Part shown: one piece after another, positions 1 to 7,687 of the stretch | How positions within the stretch are numbered: the stretch's first letter is position 1 | Layout: each line of letters opens with the position of its first letter | Assembly (NCBI GenBank): GCA_017449285.1 | Contig: JAFSJX010000078.1 | Span: 1-44,038 of the forward strand | Origin: Treponema sp. | GTDB taxonomy: Bacteria; Spirochaetota; Spirochaetia; Treponematales; Treponemataceae | Length of the DNA: 44,038 nt | Direction: 5' to 3' | Made by a program: the position numbers and the translations under genes | Notes under the pieces: model-generated | Seen by the model: only the letters and a program-made list of their open reading frames with translations | Databases searched by the model: none | Told to the model about the DNA's origin: nothing

Positions 1-2164
1 CGCACCCATAGAACGCAGAGTCACCTATGCTGGTCACGCCATCGGGTATCGTGACGCTGGTAAGCCCGCTGCACCCGGAGAACGCAGAGTTCCCTATGCT
101 CGTCACGCCGTTTCCTATTACCACAGTCTTAAGGTCTTTGTTGCCGCTGAAGTAAAAGCCGTCCAAACTGGTCACACCATCGCCTATCGTCACGCTTGTA
201 AGCCCGCTGCACCCATAGAACGCAGAGTCACCTATGCTGGTCACACCATCGCCTATCGTCACGCTTGTAAGCCCGCTGCACCCATAGAACGCAGAGTCAC
301 CTATGCTGGTCACGCCGTTTCCTATCGTGACGCTGGTGAGCCCGCTGCACCCATAGAACGCAGAGTCACCTATGCTGGTCACGCCGTCGGGTATCGTGAC
401 GCTGGTAAGCCCGCTGCACCCGGAGAACGCAGAGTTCCCTATGCTCGTCACGCCGTCGGGTATGACCAAATCCGTTACTTCTGAGCCGACTATGTACAGA
501 TGGGGGGCATAAGATAGCGGATTTGAATAGTAAGAAGAAAATTGGATTTTGAGCCACTGCTCTGTCGTACCCTTGTAGTTCACGCTGGTGAGCCCGCTGC
601 AGTCACGGAACGCATAGCTCCCTATGCTGGTCACGCCGTCGGGTATCGTGATGCTGGTAAGCCCTCTGCACCCATAGAACGCAGAGTCACCTATGCTGGT
701 CACGCCGTCGGGTATCGTGACGCTGGTAAGCCCGCTGCACCAGGAGAACGCAGAGTTCCCTATGCTGGTCACGCCGTTGCCTATCGTGACGCTGGTGAGC
801 CCGCTGCACCAGGAGAACGCAGAGTTCCCTATGCTGGTCACGCCGTCGGGTATCGTGACGCTGGTAAGCCCGCCGCACCCAGAGAACGCATATTCACCAA
901 TGCTCGTCACGCTGTCGGGTATCGTGATGCTGGTAAGACCGCTGCACTCGGAGAACGCAGAGTTCCCTATGCTCGTCACGCCGTCGGGTATCGTGACGCT
1001 GGTAAGCCCGCTGCACCAGGAGAACGCATATTCACCAATGTTCGTTACGCTGCTTGGTATCGTCACGCTGGTAAGACCGCTGCACTCGAAGAACGCCCAG
1101 TCCCCTATGTTGGTCACGCTGTCGGGTATCGTTATATTTGTAATTTTTGCGCAGTTCTTGAAAGCAGAAGTTTTAATCTGCGTTATCGAATCAGGAATTG
1201 TTATCGCACCGCTTAACTCTGTCCCATTGAGATATACAGACTGCCTATTAGGAATTTCTACAGAACTCTGCAGCCAATCTGTAATCGTTCCTGCAAAATT
1301 AACGATAACAGCGTCTGAACCTGTCGGAGGATATGACTGTATGCTGCATGGCACTGTTATCGCTTTTAGATTCGTACAGCCATAAAACGCATTGCTCTGT
1401 ATCGACGTAACCGTGTTTGGAAGCGAAATTGCACATAATGTCTTTACCCCCGCAAGCTTGTCTGTCCATTCCGTTATGCCAGTTACCTCAGAAAAATCCA
1501 GTGCAATGTTCACGCTGCCGTTTGTTCCCATAGCGGCGGCAATGGCTGTGAGCGTAATTGAGTTAATTCCACCGTTGAATTTCAATGTCGTGTCGCTGGT
1601 GAGCGAATAAATTGTCGTCGTTATTTCGGTCACATCTGTTCCGTTCGCAATCGTCACCACATTGTCAAATCCCATGAACATTTTTACAGCGGAAGAACTG
1701 CCCTGTGTATTGCCGCCGCTGGTGTCATTTCCGTCGTTGCCACTGGAGTTCTCACTGCTGTTCGTCTTTACCGTATATTTTGTTCCGCCCATTGTGCTTT
1801 CACCGATGTATGCCGTTGCGGTGATGTCGTTGCCATTTTTCGCCACTTTTAATGTGAGCAGCGTTGCGCCCGTATTGGTCTTTAGCGTCACCGTTCCTGC
1901 CGAAGTAGGGTCACCTAAATAACCGAGCGTATTTCTTGGGTATTCAAGTTTGCCGCCTATATAGGCTTCAACGGTCTTGTCGGCATAGAAGATGTAATAG
2001 TTAGATGTATCATCTTCCTGAAAGTATGTGCAGAGGGCGGTGGTGTTATTTCCTTTATTACCATCATCTTTGCTGTCATTCCCGCCATCTGTACTACATG
2101 CGACAAAAATGCTTGCAATAAATAATGTCATAAAAATAAGCAAAAATTTTTTAAATTGCTTCAT
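1..2164 (-). CDS. BspA-like leucine-rich-repeat surface lipoprotein, 3' end outside window
   Basis: The gene starts at ATG 2164 after the Shine-Dalgarno GGGAGGA and is still open at the left edge, giving 721 visible codons. The N-terminus is a lipoprotein signal with lipobox IFVAC (Cys23), followed by a Ser/Asp/Asn-rich tether. A second low-complexity linker lies near residues 135-157. From about residue 250 it is an array of 23-residue leucine-rich repeats of the LRR_5/TpLRR type, with core CSGLTSVTIPDGVTSIG and AF. A typical BspA insertion beginning YKGTTEQW occurs near residue 526. Family knowledge: such proteins are surface-exposed and several bind host proteins or other bacteria; the ligand here is unknown. 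The repeats are 69 bp and nearly identical at DNA level, so copy number could vary. It is transcribed divergently from the exbB operon. The family call is secure; the function is inferred. Confidence 0.9.
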   Translation of the reverse strand, partial: MKQFKKFLLIFMTLFIASIFVACSTDGGNDSKDDGNKGNNTTALCTYFQEDDTSNYYIFYADKTVEAYIGGKLEYPRNTLGYLGDPTSAGTVTLKTNTGATLLTLKVAKNGNDITATAYIGESTMGGTKYTVKTNSSENSSGNDGNDTSGGNTQGSSSAVKMFMGFDNVVTIANGTDVTEITTTIYSLTSDTTLKFNGGINSITLTAIAAAMGTNGSVNIALDFSEVTGITEWTDKLAGVKTLCAISLPNTVTSIQSNAFYGCTNLKAITVPCSIQSYPPTGSDAVIVNFAGTITDWLQSSVEIPNRQSVYLNGTELSGAITIPDSITQIKTSAFKNCAKITNITIPDSVTNIGDWAFFECSGLTSVTIPSSVTNIGEYAFSWCSGLTSVTIPDGVTSIGNSAFSECSGLTSITIPDSVTSIGEYAFSGCGGLTSVTIPDGVTSIGNSAFSWCSGLTSVTIGNGVTSIGNSAFSWCSGLTSVTIPDGVTSIGDSAFYGCRGLTSITIPDGVTSIGSYAFRDCSGLTSVNYKGTTEQWLKIQFSSYYSNPLSYAPHLYIVGSEVTDLVIPDGVTSIGNSAFSGCSGLTSVTIPDGVTSIGDSAFYGCSGLTSVTIGNGVTSIGDSAFYGCSGLTSVTIGDGVTSIGDSAFYGCSGLTSVTIGDGVTSLDGFYFSGNKDLKTVVIGNGVTSIGNSAFSGCSGLTSVTIPDGVTSIGDSAFYGC

Positions 2165-2223
2165 AGAACATTCCTCCCAATAAAATATATCTATTAGTAA
2201 ATTTTAATATATCTGTAAAGAAT

Positions 2224-2252
2224 ATATTAAATTCTAATTCGTTATTCGTCAA
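2224..2252 (-). promoter_or_regulatory. Promoter of the BspA-like gene
   Basis: On the minus strand the -35 TTGACG (2247-2252) and -10 TAATAT (2224-2229) are separated by 17 bp. The predicted start near 2217 gives a leader of about 50 nt. The surrounding DNA is strongly AT-rich. Confidence 0.7.
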
Positions 2253-2353
2253 ATTTTTATTATCCGTTTAGAAATAGAATACGATTTTTTCTTCTGGAGT
2301 TGGGGCGGTGGCTCGTATCGGGCAAATTCTCTCTTGACTTGGGCAACGACTAT

Positions 2354-2383
2354 TTGACAACAAACTATGCTCGCGGGTATACT
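2354..2383 (+). promoter_or_regulatory. Promoter of the exbB-exbD-tonB operon
   Basis: A consensus -35 TTGACA (2354-2359), 18-bp spacer and -10 TATACT (2378-2383) predict transcription from about 2390. That rules out the upstream reading-frame extension beginning at 2300 and supports ATG 2438 as the exbB start. The 48-nt leader contains two mutually exclusive short hairpins around the ribosome binding site. Confidence 0.75.
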
Positions 2384-2437
2384 TTTAGGAGAGAATTCTT
2401 AGAAAGAGGAGGAAACTCCGTTAAGGTGGAGTTCGTT

Positions 2438-3058
2438 ATGGGAAACAAAATGCTTGATTTACTGAAATCTGGTGGACTTTTGATGATTCCGATTGTAATT
2501 TGCGGAATCTTTGCCACATACATTATTATTGAGCGGTGCGTCTATTTTTCTTCGGTGAAAAAACGTGATGCCATGCTCAAAAAAAATCTTGCCGACGCGC
2601 TTGCGCGGAAGGATTACTCTGCGGCGGAAGCGTTCTGTATTGCGGCAGGAACTCCCGTGGCGCAGGTGGTGCAGAAAGCCTTGGCGTGCCGCAGTATGCA
2701 GGAAGCCGATATGCGCGAGATTGTGCAGACGGAGATGGACGCGGTAGTGCCGAAGTTTGAGCATAATCTGACCATGCTGGGAACGATTGCGAATATTTCC
2801 ACGTTGCTCGGATTGTTTGGCACGGTGACGGGAAACATCAAGGCGTTCGGTGTGCTTGGCGAAGGCGGAACGATGGGAAATCCAGCCGTACTTGCGGGTG
2901 CGATTGCAGAGGCTTTGATGACGACGGCGGGCGGTCTTTTTGTGGCGATTCCGTCGCTCATTTTCCACAGTTTTTTTGTGAACCGCGTGAATCATGCCGT
3001 GACCGATATGCAGTCACAGGTGACGAGCGTGATTTTGCAACTGACAGGAAGAATGTAA
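2438..3058 (+). CDS. exbB: ExbB/TolQ/MotA-family proton channel protein
   Basis: A 206-residue inner-membrane protein that would form the pentameric proton channel with ExbD and power TonB-dependent transport or envelope work. Three membrane segments fit the family: about residues 13-31, the LLGLFGTVTGN segment, and the AIAEALMTTAGGLFVAIPSLI segment, which holds the most conserved family motifs. Start choice: ATG 2438 has the Shine-Dalgarno AAGGTGGAG six bases upstream and lies downstream of the promoter; the longer frame from 2300 has no such support. The stop is followed after one base by the exbD ATG, so the genes are translationally coupled. ExbB and TolQ cannot be separated by sequence alone; the following tonB-like gene favours ExbB. 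Confidence 0.88.
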   Translation: MGNKMLDLLKSGGLLMIPIVICGIFATYIIIERCVYFSSVKKRDAMLKKNLADALARKDYSAAEAFCIAAGTPVAQVVQKALACRSMQEADMREIVQTEMDAVVPKFEHNLTMLGTIANISTLLGLFGTVTGNIKAFGVLGEGGTMGNPAVLAGAIAEALMTTAGGLFVAIPSLIFHSFFVNRVNHAVTDMQSQVTSVILQLTGRM

Positions 3059-3059
3059 T

Positions 3060-3467
3060 ATGCGCATTTCCAAAAGACAGGGCGTAAAAGTCGGCGCAGA
3101 CTTAACCCCGATGATTGACGTTGTGTTTCAGTTGATTCTCTTTTTTCTGGTCTCCACTACATTTGCAGTGTTGCCCGCAATCAGCGTAAATCTTCCCGAA
3201 AGCGAGACATCTCTCAGCACTGAGGTGACAGGGATGACCCTTACCGTAAGCGACAAGGGCAGAATGTTCCTAAATGGCGATGAGGTGACGTTTACCACGC
3301 TGAACAAAAAATTGGCAGACTACGACACCGAAGGCAAAAAGAAAGAGGAATATCCCGTCGCGCTGGAAGCCGATGACAAAGTGACCAATGGCACGATTGT
3401 AAAAATTTTTGACGTGCTGAGGAAGAACGGATTTGTGGCGGTCAATCTGCGTACAACAGAAAGGTAA
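3060..3467 (+). CDS. exbD: ExbD/TolR-family biopolymer transport protein
   Basis: A 135-residue protein with a short cytoplasmic N-terminus, a single membrane helix at about residues 15-38 (LTPMIDVVFQLILFFLVST) and a periplasmic domain. Asp20 in the helix corresponds to the essential proton-carrying aspartate of the family. It is expected to sit in the pore of the ExbB pentamer and pass energy to TonB. It starts one base after exbB and ends three bases before the tonB-like gene, so all three are surely one operon. The periplasmic part is of usual length. Confidence 0.9.
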   Translation: MRISKRQGVKVGADLTPMIDVVFQLILFFLVSTTFAVLPAISVNLPESETSLSTEVTGMTLTVSDKGRMFLNGDEVTFTTLNKKLADYDTEGKKKEEYPVALEADDKVTNGTIVKIFDVLRKNGFVAVNLRTTER

Positions 3468-3470
3468 CGA

Positions 3471-4517
3471 ATGACAAATACTATCGAAAGAAAGCCAAAA
3501 ATCGCAGGAATACTGGGAACGATTCTGTTCTGGACGGCGTTTATGTTGCTCTCAACGATTTTTTCGCTGTTCGCGCGGAAACCGATTTACAAGACCGTAC
3601 AGATTCGCCTTGATAGTCCGCAGACCAAAACACAGGAAGCCCGTGCCGCAGCCGCTCCAAAAAGCGCGGAAAAGGCCGTAGAACCAGCAAAGTCATCTCC
3701 CCCCGTCCCCGCACAGCAGACGCAAACTGCGCAGAACCAACCGCAGAAAACGCAGTCCGCGCCACAGCCAGCGCAAACCACGACCAAGCCGGCACAAAAT
3801 GTGAACAAACCTGCGCAGTCAAAATCTGCCGCGCCCAAGAAAACGGAAAACACAAAGCCCGCGCCAAAAAAAGTTGCGCCAGAACCCGTGTTGCAAAAAA
3901 GTATGGAAGAATTGATGGCGGAACAACTTGCGGCAAAAACAAAAAAACAACTTTCTCAAGCGGAAATGGACGCGCTTTTTGAAAATTCCGAGTCGAATAC
4001 TTCTTTCACCACGGCGAAGACTCGTGCCGCAGTAAAAGAAATTGACGCACTTTCGGGAAACGCGGGTAATGCAACTTCTACGACAAGTACAGCGGCAAGT
4101 GCAAGTTCTGCAAAATCAAATTCACAGGCGGCAAGTAGCGGTACGAGCGCGTCATTATCAAGTATTGCCGCGCAATCAAAAGTAGACGGTGGAGGTATTT
4201 CTTCGGAATCTACCAATACTGCCAGTCGCCAGACCAATGGTAATGCGGATATTCATTTTGCAAGCGGGGTAGGCAGACGTTTACTGACCAGTGCGAAAAT
4301 AGACTTATCTGAAGACGCTCAAAAAGCGGTGACAGGGCAGGCAGAAATGCAAATCAGTTTTACCGTTCGGGCGGACGGTACGGTGACAAATGTAATAATT
4401 CCATCGTATTTGCCGCAAAATGTGCGTCAAGAAATCGCCGTGCAAATCTCACGATGGCAATTCAGCGCAGGCGCAGGAAATGATACGGCAACTTTTAATT
4501 ATAAAATAAAGGACTAA
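3471..4517 (+). CDS. TonB-like energy transducer with long Pro/Ala/Lys/Gln linker
   Basis: A 348-residue protein with one N-terminal membrane helix (about residues 12-34), then about 110 residues of Pro/Ala/Lys/Gln-rich linker that could span the periplasm. A Ser/Ala/Thr-rich stretch follows, then a C-terminal domain from about residue 265 (core MQISFTVRADGTVTNV) that resembles the TonB C-terminal fold. Known role of the family: it links the ExbBD proton channel to outer-membrane transporters. The call rests on topology, linker composition and operon position; the C-terminal motif is weak, and a TolA-like role is the main alternative. It is the last gene of the operon; an independent promoter begins just after its stop. 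Confidence 0.8.
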   Translation: MTNTIERKPKIAGILGTILFWTAFMLLSTIFSLFARKPIYKTVQIRLDSPQTKTQEARAAAAPKSAEKAVEPAKSSPPVPAQQTQTAQNQPQKTQSAPQPAQTTTKPAQNVNKPAQSKSAAPKKTENTKPAPKKVAPEPVLQKSMEELMAEQLAAKTKKQLSQAEMDALFENSESNTSFTTAKTRAAVKEIDALSGNAGNATSTTSTAASASSAKSNSQAASSGTSASLSSIAAQSKVDGGGISSESTNTASRQTNGNADIHFASGVGRRLLTSAKIDLSEDAQKAVTGQAEMQISFTVRADGTVTNVIIPSYLPQNVRQEIAVQISRWQFSAGAGNDTATFNYKIKD

Positions 4518-4520
4518 CTG

Positions 4521-4550
4521 TTGACCGTTTTAATCTTTTTTGCGTATAAT
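4521..4550 (+). promoter_or_regulatory. Promoter of the 4581 gene
   Basis: TTGACC (4521-4526), an 18-bp spacer and a perfect TATAAT (4545-4550), followed by the Shine-Dalgarno AAGGAGG at 4566-4572. It is one of the strongest-looking promoters in the window. Confidence 0.8.
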
Positions 4551-4580
4551 TAATATCATTTTTACAAGGAGGACGAAAAA

Positions 4581-5292
4581 ATGGCTTTATTAGATTGTGA
4601 TGCAGAAGCAAAAAAATTTGAAGCGCTTCTCAAAGAAAATTTCTATGCCGTAGACCGTTCTCAAAATTCAGAAGTAGATTATGCGGCTGAGAAAATGAAG
4701 CGTGACACGGCTGCCGTAGAAGAATTTGCCCAGTCTGAGTTGTTTCGAGAGTTATTTGCCTGTTGCAGGGGGTAAGACCTTGCTTTCAAAAGATTATTTC
4801 TATTCTTCATTATGCAACAAATACGGTGCTGTAGCCCGATTTAGAGAACTCCTTTCCCAAATGCAGTGCATTATAAAAGCCTGTCACTTTGAATTGTTCG
4901 TTACCGTCAATACGGACGTTTTGGGAAAAGTTATCATTGATTATTTTGAGGACATTGACAGGTTGAAAGAATTTGAGGAAATAGATCGAGTTTGTGTTTC
5001 CAAAATATATGCGCACGAAGTATATTGGATTATGCGCAGGAAACCCATTCAAATTACCGTTCCGCATTGTCCTGACGAAAGATGCCTGTATATTAACGAA
5101 CTTGTTTGCGCGGCTCTAATCGTTTCAAAAATGTTCGCGGAAAAAGGAATTGTGCCGCCAACCGAAAATGTTCAAATGATGACATTTTTTAATTTGCTTT
5201 ATTACAATTTAAAATACAGGACATTCACGCAGCATTCTTTGGAATTAGCGATTGAGTCCTTTTTTCTTGGCACAACAATCTCCGTAAAATAA
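4581..5292 (+). pseudogene. Unrecognised protein interrupted by a frameshift in a G run
   Basis: The first frame starts at ATG 4581 behind a perfect Shine-Dalgarno and stops after 64 codons (TAG-free, TAA at 4773-4775). The remaining reading frame continues to 5292. The break coincides with a run of five G (4768-4772); reading four G joins the parts as a 236-residue protein through CCRGKTLLSK. I recognise no family. The protein looks soluble, with a helical acidic start, and contains no signal peptide. With such a strong promoter and ribosome binding site, the frameshift could be a recent mutation, slippage-based on/off switching, or a base-calling error. It precedes the duplicated-domain gene, but that gene has its own promoter, so a functional link is only a guess. 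Confidence 0.55.
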
Positions 5293-5309
5293 TTTTTTTT
5301 CAGAACGCT

Positions 5310-5338
5310 TTGACTGACTTGCGAAATAGTATTAGAAT
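5310..5338 (+). promoter_or_regulatory. Promoter of the duplicated-domain gene, placed for a leaderless start
   Basis: TTGACT (5310-5315), 17-bp spacer and TAGAAT (5333-5338). Transcription should begin near 5345, that is after the first ATG (5341) and 8 bases before the second in-frame ATG (5353). No Shine-Dalgarno is present for either ATG. Confidence 0.55.
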
Positions 5339-5340
5339 AA

Positions 5341-6312
5341 ATGCGTCAACGTATGGAAGAAGCCGAAAATGAATCAATCGGATTTGATATGACATTTGAA
5401 ATCGAGTGCGCAATGTATGAGGCACTGAAAAGAACGATTTCAAAGTCAATTGATGAAGAACTGGAAAAAGACTCAACAACGACCTTGATTCTCGCAAAAG
5501 AAACGATGCTCAAAAATATTTTGTTGCGGAATCTTGACGGACTTGAAGAGCAGCAATATCTTACTTTCGGTCCAGAAGGCAAAATCTATCTTTGCGGCAA
5601 CTGGCTTATGCGTTCGCTCCTCGGAAACGATATGCGCCCCATTTCTACGATTGACTATTTAAAACAATCTGTCGATTGCTCCAACATCATCTTTTTCCCG
5701 AACAAAAGTGGCACTATGTTGCGAAAGGAATTGTGGTTCGCAAAAAACGAGGATTACCCCTCGTACAACCTGCCAAAAGACTGCCGTGTAGAAACTCCTT
5801 TTGAAAAAAGTCCCGTTATCAGTCCGCCGTTCATGCAAAAAGGTCCGCCGCCAGGTATACAAGGATTTCCGCCACAAGCAGGGCAACCACCAATGGAAAT
5901 GGGAAGACCACCTGTACAAACAGAATCTCCCGACAAAAAGGAAGATTTGCTTCCTCCCGAATCACTGCTGGAACAGGTTAAAAACGAAATCCGCATTACG
6001 CTGGAAGAAACAATTTCACACACGATTGACAAAAACGCCGAAGAAAGCGGACTTCCGATCCCAGACCAAAAAGAGGGTATGATACAAGCCATCACAGCCC
6101 GCAACATCGCCGAAATGGAAAAATTCCAGTATATTTTTCTGTCAAAAGACGGCACGATTTACGTTTGCGGCGACTGGCTTTTGCGGCAAGTACATTTTGG
6201 CGAAAGCACCGTTCCGATGATAGCGCGTCTCAAGCAAAAATTTTACCGCTACACAAACATTGAATACCGTCCCGACACAGCGGGCATTGCATTATCGTCC
6301 GACCTGTGCTAA
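5341..6312 (+). CDS. Unrecognised protein with two copies of one domain joined by a proline-rich linker
   Basis: A 323-residue protein matching no family I can name. It contains an internal duplication. About residues 17-124 and 208-315 align, with shared cores IYLCGNWLMR (82-91) and IYVCGDWLLR (273-282), both preceded by a helical stretch and followed by a similar LKQ...NI(I/E) segment. The copies are separated by about 50 residues rich in Pro, Gly and Met (about 158-207). No signal peptide or membrane helix is visible, so it is probably cytoplasmic. The first ATG is 5341, but the promoter just upstream argues for ATG 5353 (product starting MEEAENE) on a nearly leaderless transcript. Its stop codon overlaps the -10 of pyrB. 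Confidence 0.75.
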   Translation: MRQRMEEAENESIGFDMTFEIECAMYEALKRTISKSIDEELEKDSTTTLILAKETMLKNILLRNLDGLEEQQYLTFGPEGKIYLCGNWLMRSLLGNDMRPISTIDYLKQSVDCSNIIFFPNKSGTMLRKELWFAKNEDYPSYNLPKDCRVETPFEKSPVISPPFMQKGPPPGIQGFPPQAGQPPMEMGRPPVQTESPDKKEDLLPPESLLEQVKNEIRITLEETISHTIDKNAEESGLPIPDQKEGMIQAITARNIAEMEKFQYIFLSKDGTIYVCGDWLLRQVHFGESTVPMIARLKQKFYRYTNIEYRPDTAGIALSSDLC

Positions 6313-6315
6313 AAT
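6287..6315 (+). promoter_or_regulatory. Promoter of pyrB, placed for a leaderless start
   Basis: A weak -35 TTGCAT (6287-6292), 17-bp spacer and good -10 TAAAAT (6310-6315). Only six bases separate the -10 from the pyrB ATG, so transcription should start at the ATG itself. There is no Shine-Dalgarno and no room for a pyr attenuator. Confidence 0.5.
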
Positions 6316-6321
6316 AACGGT

Positions 6322-7242
6322 ATGTTAAAAGGTCGTAATCTGATACAGCCAAGCGATTTGACGGTGGGCGAAATTGATGAGATTTGTGCGCTGGCTGAAC
6401 AAATTATTGTAAATGCTTCTGATTTTCAAGATGTGTGTCGTGGGAAAATTCTTGCGACACTTTTTTTTGAGCCAAGCACGCGCACAAGGCTTTCGTTTGA
6501 GGCGGCAATGCTTCATCTGGGCGGTGCGGTCGAAGGCTTTTCCGATGCGGCAAATTCTTCTACCACAAAAGGCGAATCCCTTGCCGACACAATCCGCACG
6601 GTCAGTTCGTATGTTGACGTGATTGCCATGAGGAATCCAAAAGAAGGAGCCGCACTGCTTGCAAGCCGCTATTCCAACTGCCCCGTAATCAATGCGGGCG
6701 ACGGCGGGCACTTCCACCCCACGCAGACTTTGACCGACATGCTGACGATTCGCGCATTGCAGGGCGGATTTGAAGGACACACCATCGGCTTTTGTGGCGA
6801 CCTTAAATTTGGGCGCACAGTGCATTCCCTTGCAGAAGCGATGAGCCGCTACCCCCGCAACAAGTACATTTTCATCAGCCCACAGGAATTGCAAGTTCCC
6901 GAATACATCACGCAAGAACTGGACAAAGCGGGCATTCCCTATACCACGGCAGAACGGCTGGAAAGCGTAATCGGCGATGTGGACATTCTCTACATGACGC
7001 GCGTGCAAAAAGAACGCTTCTTTAACGAGCAGGACTACATTCGTCTGAAAGACAGCTACATTCTGGACAAGGCAAAAATGCGCCTCGCCAAACAGAACAT
7101 GATTGTACTCCATCCGCTCCCCCGCGTAAACGAAATCGCCCCCGAAGTAGACGACGACCCGCGCGCGGCATATTTCAAGCAGGTAAAGTACGGCATGTTT
7201 GTCAGAATGGCCTTGATTGCAAAACTCGTGGGGGTGCTGTAA
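6322..7242 (+). CDS. pyrB: Aspartate carbamoyltransferase catalytic subunit
   Basis: Catalyses carbamoyl phosphate plus aspartate to carbamoyl-aspartate, the committed step of de novo pyrimidine synthesis, in the cytoplasm. The 306-residue length is normal. The carbamoyl-phosphate loop STRTR (52-56), the HPTQ motif, [11 protein letters not shown] and the C-terminal HPLPRVNEI, which binds aspartate, are all present, so the enzyme looks active. It should assemble with the regulatory subunit encoded by pyrI at 10970, which is unusually far away. No ribosome binding site precedes the ATG; the -10 box ends six bases upstream, so the mRNA may be leaderless. Confidence 0.97.
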   Translation: MLKGRNLIQPSDLTVGEIDEICALAEQIIVNASDFQDVCRGKILATLFFEPSTRTRLSFEAAMLHLGGAVEGFSDAANSSTTKGESLADTIRTVSSYVDVIAMRNPKEGAALLASRYSNCPVINAGDGGHFHPTQTLTDMLTIRALQGGFEGHTIGFCGDLKFGRTVHSLAEAMSRYPRNKYIFISPQELQVPEYITQELDKAGIPYTTAERLESVIGDVDILYMTRVQKERFFNEQDYIRLKDSYILDKAKMRLAKQNMIVLHPLPRVNEIAPEVDDDPRAAYFKQVKYGMFVRMALIAKLVGVL

Positions 7243-7263
7243 GGGCAAAGCGACGTGAAAACA

Positions 7264-7301
7264 GGGCGTTACCCGCCCATGGCGGGTCAGGCTTTTCGCC
7301 C
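7264..7301. repeat. Palindromic intergenic repeat-like structure
   Basis: A nested palindrome: inner stem ACCCGCC/GGCGGGT (7271-7277 with 7281-7287, loop CAT) inside an outer stem GGGCG/CGCCC (7264-7268 with 7297-7301). It is followed to about 7370 by further short C/G-rich palindromes containing CGCTTCGCTACGC-like words. This texture is typical of dispersed intergenic palindromic elements; other genomic copies could not be checked. It may also act as transcript 3' end for pyrB. Confidence 0.5.
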
Positions 7302-7375
7302 TTCCGCGCTAACCGCGCTCCATTCTTCCATTCGCTTCGCTACGCCTACGCAACAAGTTGCTTCGGAGAATCGCT

Positions 7376-7399
7376 AAAAACTTGTCTTGCAAGTTTTTT
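7376..7399 (+). terminator. Possible intrinsic terminator downstream of pyrB
   Basis: A perfect 9-bp stem AAAAACTTG/CAAGTTTTT with a 5-nt loop, running directly into T residues. The stem is A-T rich, so it is weaker than a classic terminator. Confidence 0.45.
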
Positions 7400-7632
7400 C
7401 ACGCTCCCTACATTACAGAACTGCTTCGCAGGGGCTACAATCCTTAACGCGCTTCTTCATACAAATTCTCGGCAATGTTTTTTCAAAAACAGCATTAACG
7501 GCAAACTGGTTTCAGCACGACAACAAAGACAAAGGTATCAACTTCGAGGATTTTGAAACTTTCAACTGCAAGATAGTTCACAAAAAGCACTTTCACCCCA
7601 AAAAAACGAAATACCCGATGATTAAGAAATAA
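7387..7632 (+). other. Possible gene remnant between the repeat and the toxin-antitoxin pair
   Basis: The 7243-7687 interval lacks a convincing gene. Its second half keeps an open frame of up to 81 codons ending in a basic, His/Lys-rich tail (HKKHFHPKKTKYP). There is no ribosome binding site, and the upstream part of the frame runs through repeat sequence. I do not recognise it. A 3' fragment of a lost gene is the most likely explanation; chance is possible. Confidence 0.2.
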
Positions 7633-7638
7633 AAAATC

Positions 7639-7668
7639 TTCAAATATTTCCTATTCTTGTGTTATAAT
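7639..7668 (+). promoter_or_regulatory. Probable promoter of the toxin-antitoxin pair
   Basis: A perfect -10 TATAAT (7663-7668) with a partial -35 TTCAAA (7639-7644) at 18-bp spacing, directly before the Shine-Dalgarno GGAGG of the antitoxin gene. Autoregulation by the antitoxin or the complex would be usual for this class; no clear operator palindrome is seen. Confidence 0.5.
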
Positions 7669-7687
7669 AATAAGTGGAGGTTTGAAA

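Noticed and set aside
1..1140. CRISPR-like regular repeats
   Set aside because: The 69-bp units are contiguous coding LRRs without unique spacers.
542..1385. Repetitive plus-strand frames over the LRR gene
   Set aside because: They are the antisense translation of the 69-bp LRR units; the minus frame has signal peptide, lipobox and the BspA motif.
2300..2437. Longer N-terminus for exbB
   Set aside because: It would begin upstream of the promoter's predicted start, lacks a Shine-Dalgarno, and the added residues do not match the family.
6287..6321. PyrR or attenuator control of pyrB
   Set aside because: Only six bases lie between the -10 box and the ATG, so there is no leader to fold.
6325..7248. 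Open frame of 307 codons on the minus strand opposite pyrB
   Set aside because: It mirrors the pyrB coding frame, has no ribosome binding site and gives a Cys/His/Arg-rich product typical of antisense shadows.
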